A DNA stretch of 64,000 bases from the NCBI GenBank assembly GCA_023079485.1, contig CM041090.1, positions 38,032,874-38,096,873 of the forward strand. Reading direction: 5' to 3'. The notes beneath the pieces are model-generated. The model searched no databases. It had not been told where the DNA came from and saw only the letters and a list, made by a program, of their open reading frames with translations. Positions 25,541-38,735 of the stretch are shown here, piece after piece (within the stretch, counting starts at the first letter, position 1; every line of letters starts with the position of its first letter). A program made the position numbers and the translations under genes. The DNA comes from Archilochus colubris (Eukaryota; Chordata; Aves; Apodiformes; Trochilidae).

Positions 25541-28500
25541 GTTGGGGGATAAGATTAGGAAATGGCAAACAGCATGTCCAGACCCTTCTGAAAGCAGATA
25601 TTGTGCCCTGGATATTTGGCCTGGATAAACTTATTCTTTTGAGGCTTTTTTACCCACATTGTAAGAATCACAGTCCTCAGGAGGAAACGACACATTTGAA
25701 CACACAGTTGGAAGTGATGAAACTGAGAAAAAAAAAAAAAGTCACCAAAATACTAAGTAGTAGCTATGTATAAAAAATAAAATTATTTTCAAAAAGATTA
25801 TAAAATTATAATTTCTTCAAGGGAATTGCAGCATATAGAAAAATCTGGTTGGGGAAGAGGCATGTTGTACCATTGGAGGAATGTGAAATGAAGGCAGGGA
25901 AGCATTTTTAAGCAGCTCTCTCTGTTTGCTGTCAGGTAAGGGCAGTGATGCTCCAAAAGGTGGGTAGATTGCCAGAGGGCCCCCTGACTTTGTCTGCCCT
26001 GTGCTGGTCCCTGTCAGAGATGCTCATGCTCAGCCCTAGTGCTATAATCCTGAGAGGGGCTCTGTGGTCCTCTTCATGTCATTCCTCAGCACTGAACTTA
26101 CCTCACACTCCTGCATGCTTCACTTTAGCAGGAAGAAAGACCCATCTGAAAACGTTTTCACCACTAATAAACATCTGATCTGGCTGGAAAAAAGTCAATT
26201 TAACCTGTCAGATTTTTTCCTGCTTTCTGAAATAACTCTTTTTATATGTGGTCCAAGCCATGCTCAAATGGGAGCACAAGTCCACAGGAAGCTGCTAATC
26301 CAGGAGTCCATCAAAGAGCAAATTCCCCTTCAAAATGATGACAAAGTTAATGGCAACTGCTTTGCCTGTAGAAAGGCTTCAGATTTCAGCTACAGATATC
26401 AACAAGTTCTTTTTCCACGGGGCTGAATTTACAGATCAAATGTTGGCCTGAGTATGGCAGATATTTCCTCCTCTGAAGGCTGTGAGCAAGGTGAGCATGG
26501 GGGCTGTCCAGGTTGTCACACTGTCCTCAACCCAGGACAAAGTGTGGGGCTCTGAGTCTGCTTCTGCTCCCAAATCATGCAATGATACCAATTCCTCTCT
26601 CTGGCTGCTGCAATGGGGTAAACATCAAAGTAGGTCAAGAAAAGGAAGCAGGAACCTCTCCCATCTGCCCCCATCTAATTCTGCAAGTAGAAGTGATTAG
26701 ACAGAATGTCCCAGAGGAAGGGCAGAGTACCTGGTGCTCAGAAAGAGCAGAGGTAGCTCTGTGCCATGGGCAGAACCTCAAAGGGAGCCTGTAGCACAGC
26801 TGAGGAGTGAGCCAGCTTCCCGAAACTCCATCTCTGTTCACAGACCACATCTGTGCCAACCACACAGTGTCCCTGCTTGACCACAGGGCCAGCTGCTCCT
26901 CTCCTCACGTAGAAGGAAAATCTGCCTGGGCTGGGGCACAGACTTTCACTGTTTGTGGGAAGAGTCTGAAATACTGGAGCACAAAAAAAAGACTTTTCCC
27001 ACGGTCAGCAGGTTATGAAGCAGGAGATGGGGATCCAGCTCTAGGGGACAGCTGGAGAGACTGAAGGAGATGCACTGGAAATTAAACTGATGTGATCTGG
27101 CTAACATCAGTGATACCTGCCTGGAGACATGGCAGGGCATGGGAAGGCATTAATTAAATGTAAAGACCTGTGAAACCTCTGGCCATGTAATACAGGCAGC
27201 ACCAAAGATGCAATTCATTCACTTCAAACCCAACCAAGTCCAGGAAGCTGCTTTCTCTGAGAGCCAAGGAAATTAAGTCTCATAGAACTTTCTGGCACTA
27301 TTTTTATTACAAATCAAAAATACACCTCTTAGACTGGACATGACCATAGCGAAACAAGGTCCAGGGTTGGATATCACCAACCTCACAGTGAGCACAGAGC
27401 ACACTTCAGAAAACCACCTTTCACACCCTGCACCCCCCAAAAAAATAAATGGCAAAGGAGCAGTTAGTAAATTCACTGAAAGGTGCAATTAAAAGCAGTA
27501 GGGACATTCTGCCCTCTGAAAGCAAAGTATTCTTTACTGCTTGTTTGTGGAGGAGGCAAAAGAAAAGGAAAGGAAAAGATTTCTCTCTTCACTCTGGACC
27601 ACCCATGAAACTTTTTGTCTCCTGCTTCTGACATCAGGAAGAAAAGAGACTCAGTGCTTGGGGCGATGCTTCCAGCTCTCCTGTGCTTTTCTCCTCCCAG
27701 AGAACAGCTTTGGGAAGCTGATTGCATGAATGTGCTGCCAGAGCAAAACCAGGTGTTGAAACACCTGCATTTTTGAAAGCTGAGTTTCATTGAGAATCTG
27801 CATTTTCGGGGGGTCAGAACATGCTATTTAGCCAGAGGTGGTATTTAAAGGACTGGGGCTGCACAGAACCACTAAACTGGGGAGGTTGATATCTTGTGCC
27901 AGGGAATCCTGCAAATTATTGACTGCCAGAGCTAAACCCGGGGCAGTGCTGAGCTGACTGCAAGAATTTGGCATGGGAGTGGTTTTCAGAGAGTGGCAGT
28001 GGAGTCAGTTTGTGCCATTTACCTTTTGGCCCATTCTTTAGCTTTTTCCTGGACCTAAAGACAGTGCTCAGGGCTTTCCAGGCTGTAGCTCCTTAGATAA
28101 AGCCTCTGAGCCTACAGAACCAAAGCCAGCAGGCAACCATCTTCATTTAAAAGCCAGGTCAGAGTGAATGAGGTAAATATGATGGTTACAAATAACATAA
28201 CAGCAACAACACTAAGGCTGGAAAACCTCCTGGCACTGAGGATTTCCCAGGGAGAGGGAGCAGTTTACAGGCTACAAGGGCTGAAGTGGAAGACCTGTTT
28301 ACTCCCATGAGTAAGGGCTACTAGCAGTAGGAAGGGCTGCAAGATGAAACTCTTAAATTAATGAAGTGCAAAGGGGTCTGACAGTGAAATGGCTCTGCAG
28401 TTGCTTGCAGAGTGGAGGATATGGACTGTGCCATAACAAAAGTCAGCCATGCAAGCTCCATGCGTACATGTCCCAGTCATAATACCAGCAACTTGCTAAG

Positions 28501-29078
28501 TGCACATAATCCCTCCCATCAGAGACACAAGGGTTCCCTCTTTGTAAAAAGCATGTTAAAATCCTGAGAAAATCCACAGCCTTGTGCCAACACTCCCTCA
28601 GACATCAAACCTCATAAAATGGGGGGGATATCCTGGGTGAGGCACCCTGGTTTCAGAAAGAGGTTTCCCTCTCCACCACTTGTCCATGTTTGCCACCCTC
28701 CTAGAGGGCCAGAGCAGCTGGGGAAATGTGAAACACTCTATTCAGTGAAGAAGGATGATTCCTGCAGCTGAGGCAGCAGAAGGTGGCAGAGCATCTGCCT
28801 TCCAGGGAAAACTTCTGCTGCTGAGGGTGTGCAGAACAGAGACACAAGCCACTAAACAGAGCTGGGTGATAATTAAGATATCTTAGAGAGCTCAATAAAT
28901 TTAAGTGGAAATGGGTCTTTTCTCCTCACTACCTGTCCACGGTTGGGAATACACAGAAACTGTTCAAAATTTGTGTTTCTACAAGGTAGAGACCATCTTG
29001 CTCTCTACAACTGCCTGAAAGGAGGTTGTAGTGAGGTGGGGATTGGTCTCTTCTCCCAAGTAAAAACTTGTGAGAACA

Positions 29079-29354
29079 AGAACAAGAAATAAGCTAGAAC
29101 AAGAAATAAGCTCAAGTTGTGCCAACAGAGGTTTAGATTGGATGTTAGGAGACATTTCATCACTGAAAAGAGTGGTCAGGCACTGGCCCAGGCTGCCCAG
29201 GGCTGTAGTGGAGTCCCCATCCCTGGAGGGGTTTAAAAGCTGTGTAGATGTGACGCTGAGGGACATGGTTTAGTGGTGCTAGGTTAATGTTGGTGCTGGG
29301 TTAATGTTGGACTTGATCTTAAAGGTGTTTTCTATTCAAAATGATTCTGTATTT
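29079..29354 (+). repeat. CR1 LINE 3'-end fragment with internal tandem duplication
   Basis: This plus-sense CR1 copy opens with AGAACAAGAAATAAGCT, present twice in tandem (29079-29095 and 29096-29112). It then runs CTCAAGTTGTGCCAACAGAG, GTTTAGATTGGATGTTAGGA, CATCCCTGGAGGGGTTTAAA and GGGACATGGTTTAGTGGTGC, ending in AAATGATTCTGT. A second local duplication (GGTTAATGTTGG-type) lies near 29283-29309. The 17-bp duplication probably arose by slippage after insertion, because other CR1 copies carry one unit. Confidence 0.93.
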
Positions 29355-32300
29355 CTACAAATGTACTGTGAGCTTTAGTGAGTCCTTTTGAGCACCATGG
29401 ATGTATTTCAAGCAGTGCTTCAAATCAAGAGTCAATACCCAGTTCTATTACACATTACCAGTGTTGGGTTTTTTTTTAATTGGATTCATTAGTATTAGTC
29501 TCATTACTATTACTAGCCTCATTACTATATCCAGCCTGATCATACTCTCATGGTCTGTACATAAGGTGCTCTATGGTTTCATTCCAGCTTGCAGCCCAAC
29601 CAAACCTCCTGCTGAAACTTGCCAGCTGCCAGCAACAGCAGAGAGAAGAGCTTTTGTTTTCCCACCTCATTCCTCCTGGGCACATGGAATACACTGCTTC
29701 CATGAAATGCCTCTTGCCCTGGGCACACAGGTCAGAAACTCCACAAAGGGGAAATAATGAAACTATTAGTGTCAATCAAAACATTTTTTATGTTTTTAAA
29801 CATTTATATATGTTTATATATCTGTGCTTCATAGCACAGGAAAGCTGTGGCAGGCTTTAAGGGGCTTCCCCAGAGAGCAGATTTGCCTTGTAACTATTTT
29901 GGAATGAAGTTTTCCAAGAGAAAAGTGAGATGAGCAGCAGAAATGGCTGACAACTCTTTCCTTCCTTCTGTTGAGAGCTATTTTCAGAGATGATTGATGA
30001 TGTTTTCCCTACTTGCTTCCTCTAAAGTCCACTTATTTTCTAGAAAATATGTAGTTCCTTCCTCCTTTCTCACTATTAGCAAGTGCACAGGCTCCAGAGA
30101 GCAGCTGCTTTCTGTGTGTAGGAAACTGGCAGGGTGTTCACACGTTTCTCACTGGAGCATCCTTCCCAAAGCAGCCTGAGAAGAAGGATCAGCTTTTTCT
30201 CAAAGTCTGCTGGGGCAGAGCAGGTTGCAGTATGGTCAGCTCTTCCCAGAATATGCTCCAACAGCAACTTCCACATACACTAACCAGTAAAACATTGCTC
30301 TTATACAGCCCTTTTCCCACCAGCAGATCTCAAAGCACACTACAATGGCAGCACCACCATCTGCTTTTCACAGGCAGAAATGATCAATCAGTCCCCTGGA
30401 CACCTCAGAGGGCATCACACAACCAAGAGTAGAAGAAAAGGCACTTGAGTTCTCCAGCCATGGCTTCAGTCCCTGAACCACACCACTCCTCTCCAACAAG
30501 AAATAAAGATGGCAAAGCTACTTTTATACTATTTGATGATGGAAAGTCAAGCCTTACATGTAGGATGCCTCTGATTTAAGTCTTTCTTTGACAGGTCTTC
30601 TCCTCCACCTATGGAGCCCAACATATGGAGGCAGGGCTTGTGAAACTGGGTATGTGCTGGGTGTGCAGCTGCAAGTTTGGCTTGAGGAGAACCCTGTGGC
30701 GGCACAACTTGTTGAGCCAGTCTTCCCTCAGATCAGAGGGGATGCTGCGTACTCCTGACTCAAGAGCCTGGTGCCAGGATGCCTCAAAGCTCTCCTGCAC
30801 ACCTACAAGGGACGGTGGCAGCACCCACCATTGGCCTGCTTGGGTCCAAAGACCTAAGACTGAGTCAGGCTGCAGATTGCAAGGGATGGAGCAGTCGAGG
30901 TGAGCTTCTCCTGACCTTTCCCTGCTCGGTCAGTGTGTGAGCACAAAACTTCCAGACACCACATGTTTTCATTCATTTTCACAGCTACATTCCTGCTGCC
31001 ATTATCCCAGGTTGTTCTCTTCCCATCCCCTGGAGAACAGAGGGTCAAGCACAGACAAGGCAACTTCTGCAGGCAGCGCTGCTCTTTGTCACCAAGCTCC
31101 AGAACTACACCATGAGGGATCTGCTCCTCTCTGTCTGCTCTTTTCATCCGCTGTGGTTTTATTTTCCTGACAAAAGGAACTGGAGCCCTCTTGTGTTGAG
31201 TTCTGAAGCTTGCAACAATCCCTTTAGAAATCCCTCTAGATGAAGCCACTCCCAGCCTCTCAGGGATGCTGCAGTCCAGCTGCTTGCCTTTGATACAGGA
31301 GAGACTTTACATGGTGATACTCCCAGACAGATTTCAGCTTCAAAAGCCACAGAGTTAATAATTTAAAAGATAAATAAAAAATTCTTCTGATACCAAACCA
31401 GTCTGCTCTAATCTCAGCCACTGAAAAAATATGGCTTTTTAATTACTGGAGTTTAATTAATAGGTAACAATGTATGCCAGCTATGTAGGAAGTGTATATT
31501 TGAAAGAGCAGTGATGAGTATAGGATATGCAGTTTGAATTCACTTGGGTTTCAAAGCTGAGTGGACTAATTCAATCCCTGTGCAACCTGCTACAAAGCTG
31601 TGGAAAATGACACATTTCCACTGAGGGAAAACTTGGAGTGAGTTTCCCTAAACCTGAGCTCTTTCAGGATGAGGCTCTAACAGAACAGCACACGTGTTGT
31701 GGAAGAGGCAGCACTGTAACATCTGAGAATTCCAGGGGTTATTTTATAGCAATGTAAACTTGCTGCTATTTTTCATTATTTTTATTTGTACATTACACAT
31801 TTCTGCCTCTTTCAGTGACAACAGCTTGAATGTGAAGCTGATTTTGAAAACCCTCTAAATACAAGCACTATTGTTTCATTTTGGGAAATGAAAATTCTTA
31901 TTATGCAGCCACAATCTTTTCACTTTTTCAAAGCTGGAAAAAACCTGAGATAATATTTGCCTTAGGTTTATACAGGGGGAGAGATTTCTATTTGTTGCAA
32001 TCCCCTTCTGATAAAAGTTGCTATAAACAACCCATTCAGTAACATAAAATATAATTCCTGTTGCAAACTCATGTCTTAAGACATCCTGAAAAATACTACC
32101 TGTGCTCTTCACTCCTGTATCAGGCTTCAGACAGTCTCTAGACAGGGACCCTAATTCTATATTATACTTTTTACAACCATTTTATTAGAGATTGGTATAA
32201 TTTGCTGCAAATTGCAATGGCACTGCACAGACTGGGGAGCTGACAGGGTCCCTGCCCTGTGACTCTCTAGCTCAGAGGCAGAAAATTTGTGGAATCACAT

Positions 32301-32571
32301 CATGTAGTACAGGCCCTTGTGGATACATTCCCTGTGGAAGTCAGCCTGAAAAGGTCCCATGAAGGAAGAAGTTTCTAAAGAAGATTTTGAGGGTGAAATG
32401 AAAGATAAGTCATGTTATTAACACCAGTTGACCCTTCTTGGCCACCATTGCAACTCTTGGAAGACTGAGCCCCAAGACTTGTCCAGACTACATACTAACT
32501 GGCAAAGAAATAAATGCAAATGTTTTACCTCTCACTGCTTTCATTGAACACTTTCACTGCTTTTCACTGCA
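29355..32571. other. Noncoding stretch
   Basis: No supported gene, and no interspersed repeat that I recognise. Overlapping short frames on both strands near 30600-31350 (up to 131 codons) reflect locally higher GC content and have no identifiable domain. Confidence 0.5.
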
Positions 32572-32827
32572 TGTGCAAAGGGAGGCTTAGATTGGATGTT
32601 AGGAAAAAAAAATCTTCACTGGAAGTGTTGTCAGGCCCTGGCACTGTCTGCCCAGGGCAGTGATGGAGACATCATCCCTGGAGGTATTTAACAGATGAGT
32701 AGATGTGGCAATTAGGGACAGGGTTTAGGGACAGGGTTTAGCAGTGGACTTGGCAGTGTTAAGTTTGCAATTGGAGTTTATGATCTCAAGGTCCTTTCAA
32801 ACCTAAATGATTCTATGATTCTAGGAT
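32572..32827 (+). repeat. CR1 LINE 3'-terminal fragment with octamer tail
   Basis: This is a plus-sense CR1 3' end. It contains GGAGGCTTAGATTGGATGTT, then TTGTCAGGCCCTGGCACTGT, CATCCCTGGAGGTATTTAAC and GATCTCAAGGTCCTTTCAAA, and ends ATGATTCTATGATTCTAGGA, which preserves two octamers of the CR1 tail. A 13-bp unit (GGGACAGGGTTTA) is tandemly duplicated within it at about 32714-32740. It is the best-preserved CR1 terminus in the window. Confidence 0.95.
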
Positions 32828-35800
32828 TACCATGTCCCCTCTCCCTAGGTCCAATCCAAGACCATTGTGAAAGAAGAACCTAGGCTGTGGGCCAACATCC
32901 TCTGAGTGAGTAGAGCTTTCCAGGCTCCTAGATTGTAAGACAATACAGGACATGGCTTTTCATGAACTTCTGAGACATCTTCTCAAAATTCAGGGTTTTT
33001 AAAGATGCTTCCAGTTGTTCTCTTGGAGAAAAAAACCCAAACATTGACAGAAATGGCCCAAAGTATTAATCACTTAAAACATGGTATCTGCATTAGACTG
33101 GCAATGTAGATATATCCAGTACAGGTGAAGGTCATATTTGATCTTTCTCTATTTTTGCTTCCTGGTTGTCACCCTCTGTCAAAGATCCCAACTGTGATCT
33201 GACATAGAAATGTCTCCTGCAAGTGATGCATTTCCTCTGCTTGTGGTTAACTACAACACCTACACACAAGATGCTGTTTCATGTTTCAAGCCTGCAGGAA
33301 CAACAACTGAAAGAGACAACTTGTAGGTATTTCAGCTTTTACTCTCTGTGTTGCAGAGCACACCAGAGATTGAACGACAGCTCGTGGTGGCTGAGTTTCA
33401 CCCCAGCACAGCTGAAATGGAAGTAATTGATGCTGATAGCACCTTTTGCTGAGAGAGAGTTCCTAATACCTCATGCAAACAGCAGCCCTGGGTGTGTTGA
33501 GGAGACACAGTGGTCTAATGAAGCAAAGGAGGAAGACTCTGACAGAAGACATTACAGTAATGCACTGTAATGGGACTTGCTGATTTGAATAAAGTAGCAT
33601 GTTAAACACTCCACAGTCTCTTCACTGTGTGCTGTGGCCCTATTTACAACTCTATATTTAAGATACTTGCACTCAGTACAATTTGAGACAAGCCAACACG
33701 CCCACATTACAGTATTTTTCCATTTATTTTCTTTTTAAAAATTTAAAAAGGATACACAGAAACTTCATCCCTGGTGGAAACCTGACAGCTGTGAGCAAGC
33801 TTTGTGGCAGCATTCCCATCTTTTACCTTTTGAAAGATAATCTTTTGAAATACAACATTTGTCCTAAGGCCAAGGTCAGCACAAAGTCACCTGTCACTTG
33901 TAGAAACTCTACCAGGCTCAGAACATGGCTAGCACTCCTCTTTGTAGTTACTAGAGCAATAAATATGCTTTACTACCCATGCTTAATGAAAAAACCAAGA
34001 GCAAACATTAATAAACTTACCAATAGCTGTAGAGAACCATAATCCATGTTGCATGCATGGTGTTGTGCCTCAGCCCAGGCCCTGCACGAGCACATGTGTT
34101 CCTCCTAAGTGAATCAGGAACTGATGATGGATGTGATGATGGTGTTTATCATCACATGATTCCAATCTACTAATTACCCTCTGCAGTGCTTTATTCTTCA
34201 ACAAATTTTTGCAATCCAGTTCTCATCCAGATGAAAGTGTCCACTGTTCCTTCTGCTGCTGCCCACTCTCCCCTGGAATATCTCCCTCTGCCACCTTCAT
34301 CTTTTCAAACATGGTTGTCTTCCTCATCCATATGGATCAGTCATGGGCCAGGTGGTACCAGGATGGGCTGGTGCTATAGATGGCTGTTTCTGATCAGCCT
34401 TCTGAGCCCCTGGTCTTGGCTAAGTGGAGATCAGACCCTAAGGGCTTGATCCTCTTCCTCTCTCCCTTTGAAACACAGCTTGCAATAATAAAAGGAGTGA
34501 TGGTTTCTTTAAGCTACAATTTTCAGTTGTTTCAATTTAATCTTCTGTTTAATTTGAAATGTAGAATTTTGTTTTCTTCAAAGTTCCTTGAAATATTTTT
34601 TTGAAGTAAGGAAACCTAAAAATTCTCACAGAAATGGAAATGTTTATATTTTTAAATGGTAAAATAGCTTGTTATTAATAGCTTAATTAAATCAATGTAC
34701 GTCACAACTTTCTGAAATAGCCGAACTAGTGATTTTTTTTTTCTCACTGGTATTTGTCTTTGCTGAGATCTTTTGCAGCTAAATCTTTCTCCTTGTTTTA
34801 CCCAGGGACTCTGAGCCCCAGAGCTGTCTGTCCTGTGAGTTGTTCTTAAAGAGTCTCTTGTATTGTCCCCCTGCTCCTCAGACACAGCTTTGCCTATGGA
34901 GGTGGCATCTGCTCCCTAATTATTTGTTTTTGTTTTGCCTGGTCCTTTCCACTTAACACATCAGGAGCTCAAGAGTGCCACTGCTGGTGGAGTTTTTCTG
35001 CATACATAGTTAACAAATCCCCTGTAGTTCCACAGAGATTTCCTAAAACCCTCCAATGGAGATGTGGATTTGCTTGGTCCACAAGAATTCGATGGCTGGG
35101 GGTTATCTCTGGTGCCATGGCTTAAGAAGATGGTGTTGAAGAGCATGAAAACCTCTGAAACCTCTTGTTACTGAGGTTACTGAAACCTCTTGTGATGATG
35201 GCAAACTAAGAGGAGCTTTGCATGCAATTTTGCTGACCCCTTTGAGGGGTGAAGATAATAATGAAGCTGGCACCATCCATCACAGCACGCCATGCCATGG
35301 GATATGAAGCTGAGGGGAAGGACCATGTAACCAAAAGCTGGGCAGGATCATCAGGACCACAGAGGAACCTGCTCTGTGGCAGTCCCCAGCTGCTCATAGC
35401 TCTTGTGCTGCTTGAGGAACCCTCTGCAATGTGTGCTGTGGCATAGGATGGCCAGCAGCATCTGGCATGGGGAGGGGGGGTCAGCTTTGGAGTCAGGGAG
35501 AGCTGTGACACTGCACTGGAATGTCATGAGCTGCTACTGCTCATAGGGCTGTGGAGAATACATGAGAGTTGACAGTGAGGTCAGGGAGATAATCTGAAGG
35601 AGCTAAAGCAGCTGGAAACCTGGAGAGAAAATTACAAGTTCTTTTGCACTTTTTGAAGCTGAACCTTATTCACTTCTGGGGACAGATGCTCTGAAGAATG
35701 GATATAAGCTAGTGGGTAAGTTAGAAATTCCATGAAACTGAGAGAACTGTGGGTAAGGAGTAGCAGAGGGGAAAAAAGGCAAGGATAGTTTTGGATCTAA

Positions 35801-38640
35801 AATCAGTGCTGCTAGAAATTTTCATTTATTTCAGGCAATATGCAGAAGATAACTCATCAGTTAAAAAAAACAACCACAATCCAACCAAATGTATTCATGC
35901 GTGACTAGATCTGAAGTGTAATTCTCTCAATGACATCATGGGTTTTTTTTAACTTATGGGGTTTTTTTTAAAATTTTTATGGGGGAGGAAGGAGGCAGAA
36001 GTCAGCCAGTAGCTCCCCTGACAATGCAGATCTTTAATTTTGCATAAATGTAATGTAATTCACTTCTTACCAGAAGAAACGCTCTGTGGACATTTGAATT
36101 CCTGGTTCATAACAATCTGTGAGAAGGTGTTACAGGGCAGGGAGTGCTCAGCACAGCATAGGCTCAATGCAGAGACAAGTTGCAGAATGTCCCAAGTTTA
36201 AATGCCATCATGTTTTAAGATTTGTGAAGGCAGGGATGCAAGCTGGCCAGCAAATTTTTGTGAATTGGACCACAAGTCATGATTAATTTATCAAACTGTT
36301 CTAAATACATCAGCTAAAATAATGGAAATATAAAGAAAAGTTACATAATTTCTCCTTGTCTGCACTTGGGCCCTGCTTGTGATGGTGGATGTATAAACTG
36401 AACTAGAGCATAAAAATAGATTTCCAAGAAAAAAGTCTTTGTTTGATGTTTCCTATGCATCAAGTATTCCACTTGCCTCCCAGACGCATATATTCCAAAT
36501 CATGCTCTTGCTGTCCACAGAAAATTCCTCCATCTATTTATACTTTCAAATCCATGATCTTACACATTAATAAATAGTAATGAAGTCCTGAAGTAAATAC
36601 CAACCTTACAGTTGCACTGGAGATCTTGCTGACATTTATAAATATCTGCAGCTTTCATGGTTCAGGACACTGGCAGAGTTCACAGATTCTGTTAAACTTT
36701 ATCATGTAATCATACATTTGGTCTCTCTTCTAAAAGTATAATGCATGTGGTTTATGGAATAGTTCTGTTGGGCAGCACTACATGCATTTGCTTGCTTTAT
36801 CAAAAGGCATCTTTCTGTGGGGATATATCTCAGCTGACCTACTAAACCCACCATTTTCCATCTCAGCTCACAGCAAACAGCCTGGACTTTCCCAAGCTAT
36901 GGAAATGTTGCTGTCTTGTGATTACTCACTGCCCTGAATGATTCATCCATTTATACATCTGTCCATTTATACATCTGTCCATTTATACTCTAGGAGATAA
37001 TCCAACAAGACTAATAGCCATTTCTCTTCCTGTGTATGTCTTTGCCTATCTATAGGTTTAGAGAACTTTGTTCCCCCAATGGATATTTTAGCTCAGTGAC
37101 CCAAGAAATACTCTCCAATTGAATGTGGTTGTTGCTGTGCTCCAGAAGCTAGGAGAGAGGAATTCCACAATACAGCCTGGAGCTGAACCTCTGTCCCATC
37201 CCCTGGGACACTATTAGGCCAGGGATTTTGGGATAAGGCTGAGGAGCATCAGTAGTAATTTTTTTGTGTCCAGCTTCTCCCAGAGATGTTCAAGTGACTA
37301 AGAGCAAAGGATTAGGGATGGAAGTTCATTTCAGCCTCTGATTCTGAGGGGGAGGACAGCAATCTCTGAGCCAGCTTCTTGCCAAAAGCTCCTAATCCTG
37401 CAATCCTGCCTAACAGTGCAAGAAGAAAAATTCTATCACATACATTCCTTCAACAGGCTGAGTCCTAAATACCCAACATCTTGCACTTGTACCAAAAGAT
37501 GGGAAAGTTAAAGGGAATTCCCCACCTCAGAGAATTCTCTCAAAGTAAGGCTTTGCTCCTTGTACAGCAGGGAAGATCTCTGCTGTCTGTCAGCTTCCAA
37601 AAGTCCTCCTACCCAAATAGGACAAAAAGCTGCAGTCCCTGATATTTGCTAGAAGTGGTAGGAAATCAGTAACTTCCAAGAAAAATAATGGTTAAAACTC
37701 CCTTTTTACACAATTAAACTTTCACACTCCAAGGGAGTCCAAGGGTTCAGTGGTCCCTCATCTAACATTAGATTTGATGGGGACCTCAGAACAGTCAGAA
37801 GGAGAGGAATTCTTCAGACAAAACTGCCTTGGCTTGTGTGCAGAAGACATGCAGATAGAGATGCTTCCAGTAACCCTTCCCAGCCTACCTGAGATGAAGA
37901 AAGGAACTTCTGTCACTTGCTAGATGGATTCTGTCAGCACTGTGGCCCTAGTCCTGCTGTCCTTTAAAGGAAAAGTATTATGTGTTATCTCTTTGGGAAA
38001 CTTTTTATAGATGAACTAACTGCTGGAAACAGCCACCTGAATCCCTTGTCAAGTCACTAGTGACAGGAGATCCATGATTGCTACTGCTGCTACTGAGGAT
38101 GAGACCTTGAAGAGTACAGCCAAGGCAAGCAGGGTGGGCTACTGATCTCAGAAATAGGTGGGATTTTGTTTGCAGGCTACAGGACAGCAGCTCTGAGCAC
38201 ATCGTGTAAAAGCAGCTTTTGAAGAGAATGCATGAAGGACCTTCAGATTCTCTTCTCTTCAGCTTTCTGGAGATGTATTTGTACTGGCCTAAAATAAATG
38301 CAGCACAGAGGAAGGGAGAAGGGCTTGCTGCATATGCCACAATACAGATCAAGTCAAGTGAAAAAGGCAGTGTTGGTGGCACATGAAAAATTAGCTCCCT
38401 GAAGCAAAGTAGGCAATGACTTACTTATGCTGGCTGGAAAAGCTGCTTCTATACATGTGCTCTTCTCCTACATAGAGCTCTTCTCAAGTAAGGCTGGCTA
38501 GCCTGGTGATTTTGTGTATCAGATATTCTTATTATGTACAAAATGCCTGTAGATTTTGGCTAATGTAACATGTGAGTTAAAGCACTTGGCAGTGAATCAT
38601 GGGTGAAGACATGTAACTTCATCCCCAGTTATGGGGCTAT
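32828..38640. other. Noncoding stretch with one short minisatellite
   Basis: No supported gene. A 16-bp tandem repeat lies at 36946-36988. T-runs occur near 34733-34742 and 35942-35969. The open frames at 33683-34042 (plus, 119 codons) and 38005-38382 (minus, 125 codons) have no recognisable domain. The segment at about 36270-36740 is AT-rich and repeat-free. Confidence 0.5.
36946..36988. repeat. 16-bp tandem repeat, about 2.7 copies
   Basis: The unit TCCATTTATACATCTG occurs perfectly at 36946-36961 and 36962-36977, followed by a partial third copy. The units are identical, which suggests a recent duplication. Confidence 0.92.
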
Positions 38641-38735
38641 GAGCAAACTGGTCTAGTGGAAGGTGTTCCTCCTCATTGCACGGAGGTCTACATGGTCTCT
38701 AAGGTCCCTTCCAAGACAAACCATTCTATGTATTA
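38641..38735 (+). repeat. CR1 LINE 3'-terminal fragment, about 95 bp
   Basis: This plus-sense CR1 terminus reads GAGCAAACTGGTCTAGTGGA, then AGGTGTTCCTCCTCATTGCA, GGTCTCTAAGGTCCCTTCCA and AGACAAACCATTCTATG. It is the reverse complement of the block that opens the minus-sense copies at 5536 and 19474. It is strongly 5'-truncated, and the octamer tail has decayed after one unit. Confidence 0.93.

Larger units (their letters stand above)
23497..29078. other. Noncoding stretch with A-rich runs
   Basis: No supported gene. It has A-runs at about 25523-25540 and 25728-25740, a small ATCA-type repeat at about 24219-24242 and a TAAT-rich segment at about 24960-25460. The open frame at 26064-26426 (plus, 120 codons) has no recognisable domain. 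Confidence 0.5.
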
